The translations under genes and the position numbers were made by a program. Positions 1 to 13,300 of a stretch of DNA of 64,000 nt are shown here, piece by piece. The first letter of the stretch is position 1, and every line of letters starts with the position of its first letter. Source of the stretch: Hippasteria phrygiana (lineage: Eukaryota > Echinodermata > Asteroidea > Valvatida > Goniasteridae); the NCBI GenBank assembly GCA_037893225.1, contig JAZGUH010000936.1, positions 62,001 to 126,000 of the forward strand. Reading direction: 5' to 3'. Below the pieces are notes generated by a model, which was not told where the DNA came from, ran no database searches, and saw only the letters and a list, made by a program, of their open reading frames with translations.

Positions 1-147
1 AAAAATGCGGCATTTGACACAGCTAAGTGCCGTAACTTTTCCATTAAAAGAGCATCAGAGTCGTATCTGTACGTGCATATTTTTTTCGAATATTCGGTTG
101 ATGATCGAATATTTAAATATTTGCTACATTCGGGACAGCCCTTGCGT
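1..147. mobile_element. Right end of a hAT-like MITE (truncated by the window edge)
   Basis: The block with TCGAATATTCGG and the end GGGACAGCCCT matches the right end of the complete element at 28790-29231. Confidence 0.55.
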
Positions 148-562
148 AACATCTTAGGAACCATTCCCCACCAAAACACCTTTTTGACATTTCACTGTTA
201 TCGTACTTTGCAAAACGACCAGCACTACACTTATTGTTGGTGATTACATTTCTCCTGGGTGGACAGAAGTAATTGCACCATCAGCACTATACTTCTCGAG
301 CTAAGTTTGAACCAACGTTTGGAATATAGTTGCTGTGTAAGAGCTGTGCCCCCAATCCTTGGCATACTTCCAAAAATGAAAGTAATAGAAAGTGTTACAG
401 CATGCATGAATGCCAAATTTGTAGCAGAGTTGAACTAGTCCGTCAGAAGTAAAGACACCTACCCCCTCCCAATAAACAAACGTCACGGTTTTAGATGCCG
501 GACAGAAACTGTATTGATTTTAATTGGATGTTTGTTCTTCTCTGACTTTGTATCATGTACAG

Positions 563-776
563 ATGGATCATGGCTACAAAATGTACACAGCACCACGACG
601 GCCAAATTCTTAATGCGTCTGAGATGGACTCTTACAGCGTCGGAGATGGCGCTTAGCAGCCTACTGTACAGCAAAGGAAAACTACAAATGAACTGGATCT
701 ACAAAACACATTTCTTGAGCCAACCCACATTGAACCTAATCTCAGAAATGAGTGGAGATTGTTTCCTGACCTGATA
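563..776 (+). other. Coding-like block of unknown identity
   Basis: A plausible acceptor (TATCATGTACAG) is followed by open frames. One is 71 codons, ending at a TGA at about 774; another, shorter frame contains NASEMDSYSVGDG before a stop. No family is recognised. It could be the last exon of a plus-strand gene lying to the left, or chance. Confidence 0.2.
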
Positions 777-1051
777 CACCCAACCCCTGTCTGAATACTT
801 CTGTGACAACTGCTGGCATCCCATCTGGAGCAGCAGGATGCAGTGCAGAGTGTGAAGTTGCATCATGGCCTTGTACAAATCATGTGAACTTTATCGCATT
901 TTTCTTGTGGTCAAAACTTTAAAGACTATGTGCGCTTGACTTCCTCCCAAGGTCATTTTGCTGCAGTGCTCGTGTCACTGATCAGCTTGAACTTTAATGT
1001 CATAAGTGCTTTGTCTTCTGGGAAAAATGCATATGATTTTTGTTTGTATTA

Positions 1052-1488
1052 CAGTGGAACGCCGCTATAACGAACACCTCTATACCGAACATTCGGCTAT
1101 ACTGAACACCATCCTTGGCTCCCAATTTTTTTGTACAAAACTTACCGAACATTGTTGGAAAAAAAGGTAATTGATTAAAAAAAATGTACTGGGTATATTG
1201 GGCTGTTTGTAATTCTTAAACGGCAGCAGTTTCATGTTGAAGAGTGACAGGCAGCTATTATTTTCCCAAGGAATAAAAGTGAAAAGCCAACTGTTGCTTT
1301 AGAATTCGTTAAGCTAAGAAAGTATGAACATGTAATTACATGATTCAATGGCCGGCACATGTTCAATTACAATCAAAAGAGGGTGCTATTTAAAAGAATG
1401 GACGCCATGTTTGTGGACTGGCTGCTGAAAATCGCTATACTGAACAAAATTTGTGAATCTTGTGATGTTTGTTAGTGGGGTTCCACTG
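1052..1488. mobile_element. pogo/Tigger-like MITE
   Basis: The ends are inverted repeats beginning CAGTGGAAC, followed on the left by GCCGCTATAACGAACACC, typical of pogo/Tigger-type termini. The left flank is TTA (1049-1051) and the right flank TTA (1489-1491). No transposase frame is present. It abuts the next element directly. Confidence 0.6.
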
Positions 1489-1491
1489 TTA

Positions 1492-2657
1492 GTTGGGTCA
1501 TTCCACCAGGTTGGGACACAGTGTGTGACATTTATCCATATCTTTAAAAGTACTATTACATTTGATTCAGTTATTTCATGTAACATCAGTCTTTGGGTGG
1601 GAAATATTTTTGAAAGTTTTAAATCATGTAAATTATATTTTACCAAAAATATGATTAAAAACATGCTTCAGTTTGACATAACCAGTTTGACGTAACAGGA
1701 CACGTCCATATTTCTATTTTTGTCTTTTTTCAACACCTTAAATATACATATGGGAAATTCACCATGTGTACTAATTGAAAGATATACTATGCAACACAAG
1801 AACACTTTCTTTATGGTAGTCAGTGTCCAAATATAGCAGAGACAGCAAAAACAGACGTGAGAGTGGACGTAACATGGACACTGTGTCCACTGTTACGTCC
1901 ACACATGCATGTTTTTATTGTTCTTGCTGTTTCTGAGCTATTTGGACACTGGCAACCATAACAAAAAGTGTTTTCTGGTAGCATTGGGTGTCTTTTAGTT
2001 AGTACATATAGTAAGTTGCATTATTATTTATTTAATGACGAAAAATTAAGGCAGTCTGGACGTAACATTTAGTACTAACATGGTGTGACATGAAAATGGA
2101 CATTTCCATTTTGTAACATTTTCAACATTTATATAAATAATTATGCAAACTCACTCTGTATACTAATTACAAAACACAAACTGCAACACAAAAAACATTT
2201 GTTATGATATTCAATATCCAAATGCAGCACAACAGCAGAAATATATGTATGGTCATGGTCTAACATGGTGTCCATGTTACGTCTGCACCGATTCTTCAAA
2301 TTCTTGCTATTTGTGCTATGTTTGGACACTGACTGCCGTAAAAAGGTGTTTCATTGTTGCATAGTGTGTCTTTTAATTATTGTACATAATAAATTTTCCA
2401 TATTTATTTATTAAAGTGTTAAAAAACCACAACAATTTAAATGTTGGACACGGTGTCCATGTTACGCCTATTTTACATAAACAAAAACACACTTTTTATC
2501 ATATTTTTGTAAAAATATAACTTGCATGATTGAAACTTTCTCAAATAATCTCACACCCAAAGACGGATGTCACATGAAATAACTGAATTAAATGTTATGA
2601 TGGTTTTAATGATATGGTCATATACACACTGTGTCCCAACCTGGTGGAATGACCCAG
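1492..2657. mobile_element. 1.17-kb TIR element (tgggtcattcc family)
   Basis: Imperfect inverted repeats of about 105 bases start with TGGGTCATTCCACCAGG. Both ends are flanked by TTA. The interior holds several inverted or direct copies of a GTGTCCATGTTACGTC-like motif and no long frame, so it is non-autonomous. Its terminal bases match the shorter MITEs at 11879, 18543 and 21981. Confidence 0.65.
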
Positions 2658-2783
2658 TTATCGTGCGAGAAGAAATTAAATTAATCTTGCAGGAAATTTG
2701 ATTAATTAAACTTTTAAATCTTCCAGTTTTAGGAACTCAATTTTTGAAAACTTGGTGGAATTGACATTCTGAAAAAAAAGTGG

Positions 2784-3146
<363 letters not shown>

Positions 3147-3980
3147 ACTCAATAGGCTACACATGGGTAGTTTGTTTCCCCCGTTAAATAACTAATTAAT
3201 CTAAGATTAATATGTACTTTATTGAAAGGATTGAATAAATATACAAAGTTGAACAGTGACATCTTTCTTCAAGTTGACTCTTTATTTCACTTCCATAATA
3301 TAAGTAATTCTAACACAATAAATCTATTTAAGAAGTTGCGTTGTGCACTGCAACAACATAAGTCATAATTACAAGTATTAAATGATAAATCAAGAACATA
3401 AGTTTCAACATCTTCAGACAATTTTCTTTAAAAAAAATTCTAAGTCAGAAATCTGTAACTTGAAAACCTTGTGCACTGCAAGAAATGTTGAAATTCATTT
3501 TAACGAGACAAATGGAGATGCGAGTATAAAATAAGTTAAATAAAAACAAGTTATTCAGCAGTAAACTTTCTCTTCCTTAAGGTACTACTTTTAACATTAC
3601 AATGACAACATCTTGTCATTTCAGCCTAAATTGGACAAATGTGTTGATTACTCATGTCTAACTTGAAAGTGAGATCTAGAACAATGTTTTAGAAAAAGTA
3701 CATTTTAAAATAAACTCCGGATAGAGTATTTCCATGTTACAAGAGTTCATACTATGCCCATAAAAAAATAGGACTTTTTATTTTAAACATTATGATACAA
3801 TGCTAACTTGAAAAGATCATGTTGATCATCTTTGAACTAAACAGTGCAAAAAATCGGTTAACTTTTGAAAATGGCCTATTTAAAGCACCCCAATCCCAAA
3901 ATGTGCAGGTTTGTACTGAATTTTGTGTGGCTTAGGATCCCTTCATTCAATGTTGGCAGGAAACTGCATATCTGTAGAGC

Positions 3981-5459
3981 TTAACCCCTTGAGTACGGTA
4001 TTTTACGGAAGACGTCAGGGTGCTGTGGCGGCTCTGGCAGTCAAGCGTAACCTATACAGTCGACTCTCGTTAATACGAGGTCCTCGGGACTTACGCAAAT
4101 ATCTCGTATTATCCGGGCTCTCGTCCTATCCGGGCTGCAGGTTTTTCCCTTTATTTTGTATAAATGTGATGCGTGGATAGGCCCCAAACACGATGTAAAC
4201 GCCACGCACATCGCGTCGATAACATTGTATTGCTTTATATTGGTTACATGTATGAAAATGTTGCAAGCTGATTTTTAATAAAACAAGCAGTAATATTTAT
4301 TAAAACAACACCGGAGCACAAGAACAAAACCTCTGGAGTTCGCTGACCGGGCGATTTGAGCTGCCAAGATCACTGCAAACCACTGCATTATTAGCTACAC
4401 GCACGTAAGTATTTCCATCATACACAAAAATCTTGATGGGGCCGGGCTCTTGTTAGTTGGTAACCATCACGGAAACTAGCATAAGGCACAAAAGGGAGGA
4501 AACCAGTGCATTTTGTTTTGGACAACAGAGGGCTTTTCTCGATCGTGGGGGTCTTCATTAATGACTATTTTTTACGGTAAAATTTGAAATGTTTGGGTAC
4601 GACTATTGGGGATTAAAAAGCTCTAAAATTAATTGATAATCCTGGGGGTAAATTAAATATTTTGAGTTACAAACGGGATTGATATAACTGAACAAAAGAG
4701 GGCGCCAAACATTTTGCTTTTCATGATTGCCTTGGCATGGTTGGGTTATTTTTTTTCCTGCTGGCTGGAAGGGGAACGAAAGCAAGTGCAGGCTACTGCT
4801 TTCACAGTTTACGCGTTCCGGCGGCATGAAAGCCGCCATAAAGAAACCCCTCAATAGCGGCACGGGAACCGCAATCGCCCATTGTCCACCTTTTAATAGC
4901 CCCCTCTAGCGGCACGTTCGAGACACAAACAGCTGATGTCTACATGGAGTGAAAACCGCAGAGTCGGATTAGCGAGCATTATGACTGCGCCATTATCATT
5001 GCGGCATGAGACACAAACAGGTGATGTGTATGTGTACGCGGAGTGAAAACCGCACTGCAGAATTAACGAACATTACAATTACTTATCAAATTGAATGGAT
5101 TCGCTGATTGACAGGTTGTTTTCCAAAATGTTCGTGGAAAATAGATAACAATACATGCATTTGCGCTCAATCGGGCCGCAAAAAATGCTCGTCTTAGCCG
5201 AGTTCTTGCGTAAACAGACATGACATAGCTCGTATTAATGGAATTTTCTCCCATAAGAATGTGCACAATTCGGTCGGGACCAACGAAAATTCTCGTCTTA
5301 ACCGGGTTCTCGTCTTAACCGAGCTCTTATTACCGAGAGTCGACTGTACACAATAATCCAACAATGGATTGAAACTGCACAAACAGCGGCCAATTACGTC
5401 ATCCGGCCTGGTGGCACTTTTTTTGGCGCCAAATTCCATCATCCGTACGCAAGGGGTTA
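3981..5459. mobile_element. TTAACCCCTTG-family MITE, interrupted by another transposon
   Basis: The outer ends TTAACCCCTTGAGTACGG and CCGTACGCAAGGGGTTA are inverted repeats. Removing the insertion at 4057-5346 and one TA leaves about 187 bases, collinear with the copies at 8828-9037 and 24739-25172. Confidence 0.75.
4057..5346. mobile_element. pogo-like non-autonomous transposon with TA duplication
   Basis: The ends CAGTCGACTCTCG and CGAGAGTCGACTG are inverted and flanked by TA at 4055-4056 and 5347-5348. Next to the termini are further repeats of a CTCGTnnTAnCCGGG type. There is no transposase frame in its 1,290 bases. Confidence 0.8.
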
Positions 5460-5705
5460 CCATCAGTGCAAACAATCTATAGAACAAAGCTTTATGGATA
5501 CAGCCAGAGCTTACATTTAAAACCCAGATAATGTAATGTCATTTTCCAAAATGGTTCATACTGGTTAAAAAGTCTCATCCCTAATTGTGCCCAGGAGAGG
5601 TTCAATTAAAAATTCTGATCAACATTCTTTAGCATAAAATGTAATTTCCGAGTTAAAAATCTCAGGCTGGCAAGTACTGGAGAAAGGAAACATACATCTT
5701 CACTG

Positions 5706-5813
5706 CGCAGTCCGAGTTCCCTCCGTCTTTGAGACTCGTCCCTCTCCATTCCGGATCAATCTGTTCAGTGACAGCACTCACTCCCTGGTGCTCGCTTACC
5801 TCCGGTTTGTCCA
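5706..5813 (-). other. Possible minus-strand exon, unknown gene
   Basis: The acceptor CATTTTTGCAG is followed by an open frame containing DKPEVSEHQG and DPEWRGTSLKDGG, with a possible donor AT|GTATGT. If the donor is unused, the frame stops at 5664. Codon use looks protein-like, but no family was recognised and no partner exon was found. Confidence 0.25.
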
Positions 5814-6140
5814 CTGCAAAAATGAAGGACAAAATCCTCATTAAACAGACCGTATTTACTGTATTAGCTATTTGTTGTTTTAGGTACTGTATACCTCACC
5901 AGGAGGCTCTCATAATAACCTCATTCTTGATTTGTGACTGCACACAGGCAGTTTCATCATAAGAAAATTCATTAATGATGAAGAGTTTTTCCATTTTTAA
6001 TGTCATGTATATTCTACCGTTCAAAAAGTTGGTTACTTTCTCAAAGTAAGGTTACTATTTGCTTTATTAAATTTATTCAGCAATAAACTATATTGTCATA
6101 TTCAGTCTATTTTTCTTCCAGAAAATGTGGTTATAAATCA

Positions 6141-6465
6141 TCAAAATTTGAAACAAATTATAAGGCGTACGTGCCCCTTGCCATTTTGTTTTTAATTTGA
6201 TCGAGAAAAAATGTCCTGAAAGTTGCAGAAAAGAAAGTAAATAGGATGAATAACTGGTTTCCGACACTCCTACATGTCTCCAGAAGCATTTTCAATCAAA
6301 TTTAGAAAGTCATTTTTTGGCTCAAAATTTGAAAAGAAATCAGGGGTACCCCTTGCCATTTTTTGTTTTCAATCGATAAAACAAACTTGTCTTGAAAGTT
6401 GCAGAAAGAAAGTAAATAGGATGAATAACAGGTTTCTGACACCTACAATGTACATGTTTCTAGAA
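6141..6465. repeat. Tandem duplication, about 180-base unit
   Basis: Two diverged copies share a CCCCTTGCCATTTT block and a GAAAGTTGCAGAAA block about 180 bases apart. Confidence 0.7.
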
Positions 6466-6512
6466 ATTTATGTTTATTGACCAAGAATGGAAGAAAATTA
6501 TTATCAGAGAAG

Positions 6513-6858
6513 GGCAACCAGAAACTTGCAGCTACCGCCAAAGAGTGTGATACCAATCACCGTACCCACCCAAGAAGCAAAGTTCAACGGGATGACACAC
6601 TGCGCGACATCGCCGGATCTAAGGTAAATGTCAATAAAACTTGGCCTTTTGGACTATCCAAATCTTTTAGCGACACAAGCAGTTGTTGATTCTAGTGTGG
6701 TGAGTATTACTGTTCAATCACCCGTGATGGAAATGAACTTCTGTGCGAGTGATCTATCACCATGTGATGTTGTTTCACCATGGGCTAGACAGCAATTCTG
6801 CGAGACACAATTTGCGATGACAGGACAGAAAACAAGGAATAATTTCTGTGGCAAAAAG
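6513..6858. other. Coding-like block open in several frames
   Basis: Plus-strand frames end at good donors (TCTAAG|GTAAAT at about 6631 and AAAAA|GTGAGT at about 6858). A minus-strand frame across 6510-6630 is hydrophobic (NFASWVGTVIGITLFGG). The frames do not join in phase and no family is recognised. Confidence 0.2.
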
Positions 6859-7464
6859 TGAGTACATTTGAATCTGTAATTACAAAGAAATAAAAAGGCG
6901 GGAATTGAAGCATACTTTTGTATTTTGGATTTACGGTTACTTTGTCAGGAGTTCAAAGTGCAATCCACACACATGTACATGTAGTCGTACTTTCCTATAC
7001 TCGTGAGGACAATGCTTTGTGTTTCCTATTCTTCCTTTAATATAACCCAACCCCATAGCACGTATCTTTACGTTCGAGGACCGATTTTAGAAAAAGACCG
7101 ACTCTCGAGGACAAGAAAGATTCTTTTTTATTTTCTTTCTCCTCTTGTCCTCGAACGTAGTACAATATAAGAGCAGAACTCAAAGCGTATACCTGCATTT
7201 TCTTATCGTGTTCTGTCCAAAGCATAGGCTAATTTCAAAGAGATAAGTTTGTAAAGGTTCTCTCATAATAGCATCAAATGTAATAGTGCCTGTAGATTTC
7301 GTCTATTTTGGGGAGGCACCTAAACGAAACAACTGAAAATATCTCTCTAATGACTGAGAAACCAAATTATCAATTCTGCTGGAAAGGTGGATTAAAGGCC
7401 TTCATTTTAAAATCCTTTCCTTTCCAAGATATTCAATCATTGTTACATTGATTGTTTTTTAATT

Positions 7465-7548
7465 CGTCAAACAATCCACAAGGAAAACTGACAAGGTAAA
7501 TTTTAATACATTTTCAAATTGAACAAAGAAACTGGCAAAAGCAGGGTT
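7465..7548. repeat. Repeat fragment shared with the SINE region at 16.65-16.97 kb
   Basis: The segments CGTCAAACAATCCACAAGG and GAACAAAGAAACTGGC both recur next to each other around 16660-16960. Confidence 0.5.
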
Positions 7549-8827
7549 TTTATATTTAGTACTCTTATGTAAAGTCCAGAAAGTAAAAATGCAAGCTTTC
7601 AACTGAACAAAGATTACTAAAGATGTTAAATTGCTTCAACAATGATTTCACTTGTGAGAAACCCCTCGCAATGGCATTGTTAAAGTGAACGCATTCGTTA
7701 AAAAATATGGCCTATGGGGGGGATCTTCAGAAAATTTTTGATTTTGCTTTTCCCTTTTTTTCTTCAAAATTAACTGTCATTCATACTTCCGTTACGGATA
7801 AACAGCACACTTGGCAAATGTTTTATTAAGCACTTATTTGAGGTAACATTTTGAACTTCTGGCTTCACAAAATGGCTTAAACTATATTCTACCAAAAGCT
7901 TTGTCGTACCGGTCCTCTGAGTCACTCATAAAACATGCAAGCAATCACAATTTGATGTTTTTTTTTTGTTGTTTTTTAAAGTTTACAGCTTCTTTGAAAG
8001 TGCTGCAATTCCAGCAACACACAGAGTTCTTGTTGCTCTGGTAAATTGGTCCATCTCAGTAATATGTTTGTGTCACTTCTACCATGCTTGAACAAACATC
8101 AAACCTAGTTTATGAATATTAGCTGGGTAAATATTTCGATTTCACTATTTGCACAATCTGTTCGATAAATCGATTGTTTCTAACACTCGATGATGAAGAT
8201 GTCTGACATCCAAAGAACAACGCTGGAATGTTTTTGCATCATTTACGTGCAAGTGTGTGCTTAGTACAGGGTCCGAGTCACACAGGATTTTGTATATCTG
8301 CATTTCTGTGCGGACATTTGCTTTTCACTTTACCTATAAAAACAGATGGTTGTTTAAGGTCTTTTTCGCATCTATTCGTGAATTTGTTATATTCCTTGTG
8401 GTTTGTTTGACGATTAATAATATTTATGAGTGTAACAGTGATTTGACACCAAGTAAAAGCCGTAGTATGGCAGTTTGCTTGAAAGAAATGTTGGAAGAAT
8501 TCTCCGTCTACTTGAATGTCAGACTTGTACTTTTTTCACTGATGTGTTGTTAACTAATATTTTGCCGACAAGCAAGTACTATTGAATTTGGTATATAATT
8601 TTCATGACAATAGTTCACGTTTTGTTTTGCCTTCATTTGTGAATCAACTATTGTGCAGTAAGTTTTTATTGCAACCTTATGATCACTGTCATAATTTTCT
8701 AATAGAAGTATGAAATTTATGTAAATGCCCCATTTCGAAACTCATTTCACAAACTGCATAGGGAAGTAAGGAAAAATCATCTCATATTCTTATTTTGATG
8801 TAAACACAGTGCCAGTGATGCAGCATG

Positions 8828-9037
8828 TTAACCCCTTGCGTACGGTTGACACAAATACGTGCAGATTGAAATTGCCACCTGGCCGGGTGACGTCTATACA
8901 CGTCAATTTCTGCATTTTCAATCCATTATTGGGGTATTGTGTACATTATGCTTGGCTGCACAAGCCTCTTGTTTCCGTTTCGCTTGGCTGCATAACCCGG
9001 CCTGGTGCCCCAGCGCCACCTGGTGGCAAGGAGTTAA
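8828..9037. mobile_element. TTAACCCCTTG-family MITE
   Basis: An uninterrupted copy of about 210 bases running from TTAACCCCTTGCGTACGG to a degenerate GGAGTTAA end. It gives the pre-insertion state of the element at 3981-5459. Confidence 0.7.
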
Positions 9038-10113
9038 AGCATCACGCATCGTTTGACGCAATTTGGCCAAATAAAGACACCTTGTTTGTACAGTTCAATG
9101 ACACATAATTGAAAGTCACGCACAGCTAATAGCATTTGGACTAAAGTATGATTGTCGACCTTCTCCACCAAGATAGGATGTTTGGACAGAATTTGCAATT
9201 ACGTCTAAACAAACAAACAATGTCTTGTATTAAAATTGACTTGCCTTCAAAATGAGGAGCATTTCGATTAAAGGCCTGCAAGGTGTAATTACTGGATGAA
9301 ATCATGAAAGACACCCATTAAAAAAAACGTTACGGGTCATTGAAGCTTGAAGGGTACAAGAAACCACTGATATCTCTTTTGCTTTTTGAAACACTAATTC
9401 CCATATTTCATATGATGTTATTTTTTGGTCAAAGAAAAATCAAAGCCCTGCGGTGTATTAATGATGAAAATCTCTATTTTTTTTTCAGTACTTGGTTTTG
9501 ATATTTTAAATGTTTAGGATGTATGAAATGTCACTAGAGCAACGCAAAATAAAAGTTACCTCATCATTCATTCCAGGTGGATTGCAGTAAGTGTTTCAGC
9601 CACTTAACCACTTAATCAGTCAGGTTATAGCCGACAGACAATAAAGTTGCAATAAGCCGGTCTTTGTGAAGCCCGCGAGAGCAACATTCCACGGTTACGG
9701 CGCCGGGCAATGTGCAAACAGGGTGAATGAGTGCCCCCGAACAAAAAAATATTGCCAAAATGGGGAGACGGCAGCAGTCTGGTAAAGCACTTGAATTGTA
9801 GCTAAAATGGGCAAAACCAAAGCATGGACTATTTCAAGCCAAAACAATGAATTGTAATTCACTTCCTTGGAGAAAAAAATGACTTGTACAATGACTGACA
9901 AATTATTCTGGTAGTTTTTTTCTTGGCAACTCATCAAAACTATTTGCCTGGAGATGTGTGATCGTGTGAAAAGGCCTTTTACATGTAGAAGTGACACAGG
10001 CATATCTTTCTAATTATTAAAATAAAAATAACAACAAAACAACAAACATTAGCTTTGGATGGCACTTACTCTTTACTTACAATTTGTAAATCCTACTCTA
10101 TTCGTTCACTGTG
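9038..10113. other. No gene recognised (downstream of ATP23)
   Basis: This AT-rich stretch follows the ATP23 stop codon on the minus strand and probably includes its 3'UTR. Nothing else could be supported. Confidence 0.4.
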
Positions 10114-10302
10114 TCACCTGGAGTCGTAATATTTGGAAAAGCGGCTGAATCGCATATCAGCTGTCCGGTGCGGGATGTCGGCAAATGGTGCATAGTCATG
10201 GAAACAGTCGGACCAGACGCTGTCAACAACCTTTTCAGCTTCCTCTTGTGATAAGTCTCGGGTTGCGATGATAGAGCTTACCGCTAGCCTCTTGACGCAC
10301 GT
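10114..10302 (-). CDS. ATP23: ATP23 exon 6 (C-terminus and stop)
   Basis: The terminal exon encodes 62 residues beginning TCVKRLAVSS and including a CFHDYAPF segment and a terminal KYYD, typical of the Atp23 C-terminus. The stop is TGA at 10116-10114. The acceptor is GCATCAG. No clear polyadenylation signal was identified downstream. Confidence 0.93.
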   Translation of the reverse strand, partial: TCVKRLAVSSIIATRDLSQEEAEKVVDSVWSDCFHDYAPFADIPHRTADMRFSRFSKYYDSR

Positions 10303-13300
10303 CTGATGCAAAGAAGGACAATAGCATTTCCAGTCAGGGAAGAAATCACGGCTTCCCACACTTTATGAAACCAAAATTCCTTGACTTTCCCGGATATTTC
10401 CCTGAAAAAAATTCCACAATTCCATGAGAAATATTTGCACTTTAACGAGGTCGCTGGGAAGTCAACAGGTGGTTGCAGCCAAGAGCAAAACAACTAAGAC
10501 TACACATGTAGCAGCAGAGCCAATTGTTAGTGTCTGGGAAGCTGTGTAATATTCACATTGCATAAACACTAAAAACCCACCATAGCCAATCAATTAAAAC
10601 TTGGACACGTGTTACAAGATGCTCATACACCAACTGGTGAAACCCTTCAAGGTCACTGTCAAATTCCCTAAATTTTCCCCGATTTGGGGTGTTTTTCCCA
10701 CATTCCCCGAGTTTTTCCTGACAGGAAAAATGGAATCTCTTGTTCAAGGTTTCCCCATGATTTCTAGAATGGCTGAGAAACCGAGATTTACTTTACCCAA
10801 ATTAAAGGGCTTCGGGGTTCCCAGAATTCTAAGTAGGAATAATGCTATAAATAGTTCTGAAACAACGATGAATACATACCAAATAAATACTTGGACGTAT
10901 TTGTATGTTTTAGTGATTTGACAAAACTTATGGCAGAACAAAATCATGGAGTATGCCCCGTCCATCATAGTGCATTACCCCTGATCCACAGGTGTATAGT
11001 CATTTGAATATTAAACCGAAAAAGTCTGTGAAAAGAATAAGAACTGCACTGAAATTCCCCGACTAAAGGCGGACTTTGAAGCGGTCCTCAATGAGTAAAA
11101 GGACATGCAATGCATACATAAAGTTTGTTTGTATACGTGCACATTGTCAGTGTTGCAGTCGAGACCATTTCAAGACCAGGCACAAGACCAGCTTGTAACA
11201 GGCACAAGTAACAGGCATAAACCATGACAAAGGAATGCTTTTGTTACAGTTCATTTGAATAGCTTAAGACTTGGATTATAAAGACTGAAGGTCTTGTGCT
11301 GGTCTTGTTATGGTCTTGACTACAACACTGCACATTGTACAAAAATATGAATATGATTTAATGCATGTTCCACAAAGACAAAAACTGAACTCTTATCAAG
11401 TTCATACTTTCGAAAAGTATAATCGCATGGTAGGATGTGCACACACAGTCACAACGAGTACTGGCCTTAACCCGCCTACTACTATAACTATCACAACCTA
11501 TCAAAAAACCAACCCCCTTCCTCTCTCATAGCTTGTGTGTTACAACCTGTCACTGGATAGGTTTTGATAGATAGGGTAATTGACTCCATTTTGGCACCGA
11601 GAGAGGGAGGGTTAATGTAATATTTGTTAGTTTGGCAAACCTTGTGATTGTATTTAGCACCAAATTTCCATCTGTAGAGTTTTTCGCTTAAGAAGGAGCA
11701 ATCACCACTCAAGTTAGCTGCACGGATCTGAAGAAAAAAATATCACAAAATATAAATGTAGCATAAATTAGTTAAGCTACATATTAGCTTGTATATCCCA
11801 TGTAAATTGTGTGTAAAATATACACTTACACAATATTTCAGTAAGCAATAGAGGCAATTTGCAATAAAGTGTAACACCAAAAGTGTGACATTTTTGGTGT
11901 CCCTGTTACATAGTGACATGTATAAGATTTTGCAATTCAGGACACATTCTTTAATGCCTTCTATCTAGTCTCCAAGAGTGATTATGTAAAGCAAAGTACC
12001 TGCCAAACAAGTAAAAAAAATGATAATGATACTTTTAATGATACTTGATGGGAATTACACAGGTCAGGTGTAGGAGGGAGACCAAAAAAAAGAGTCACTT
12101 TTGGATCACAAATTTATGGAATGACGGTTTTGACTCATATACACAAATCAAACAAAATTGGTGCTATTATAAGCATGAACTCAGTTTTAAGTTGTTTAAC
12201 ATTTTGACGGGTCATTATTGCTTGTATTTATTTCAAGATTGAATTTATGTAAACAAACGAGCATGTTTCAAGCAAACAAAAAGTAAATAAATGAAAATCT
12301 GTTTCTGTCTGAAGGATTTAACAATCTGAAATGGTTATCCAAGTTGTATTTATGTCTTATGTTAATTAATTTTTTAAAGCCACATCAGTTTGTCAAAGTG
12401 TAATTTTTTTTCATCAGTTATACTTGCAATAGGGACGATTGACAATACTCTGTTCCACCGAGCAGTGGCACCCTGGATCGTTATATTAAAAAGTGTTTGG
12501 AAGGCCGGAGCCTTCCAAACGCTTTTTAATATAACGATCCTAAAATATCTTATGAAATACCCTTGTATCAACAAGGTGGCATGGACAACTTGTGGACTGA
12601 GCAATTTAAAAATGGCCTCTCCGGTGCCACTGCTCGGTGGAACACGGTATTGTCAATCGTCCCTATTGCAAGTATAACTGATGAAACAAAAATTACACTT
12701 TGACAAACTGATGTGGCTTTTTAAAATTAATTAACATAAGACATAAATACAACGTAGATAATCATTTCAGATTGTTAAATCCTTCAGACAGAAACAGATT
12801 TTCATTTATTTACTTTTTGTTTGCTTGAAACATGCTCGTTTGTTTACATGAATTCAATCTTGAAATAACCAAAAATTTATCTTGTGTTTCTATCTGCAAT
12901 TCACAAAATATACTTGGCAGAATGGGGCTGAACATAAAAAAAAACTTTAAAAAATTTGAAAAAGAAAATCACAGCCTTCATTTACGGGAAAGCACATTGC
13001 TAGCAAGTTTTGCAAGACGAGTGGCACTTTATTTTCTCTCAGACATTGATCTGGAACCGTGCTGGCTTGTCTAAAAGCGGAAGTGGAGATCTCTCAAGCC
13101 ACAGTGAAAGGTTTCCTTAATGGTTGTCATCAGTCAGAGATCTGGAACATTAGCCTAGATTTGCAGGTATCTGCACTGCATTTGAATGCCCGGTTGTTTT
13201 TTACTAGTGCAGTTGGAATCTTTAAGTGATAAATAGCTTGTCTAATCGAGTGTAAACTCAGCAAATGTCGTGTCCTGGGCCCACACTAATCCGTGTTGGC

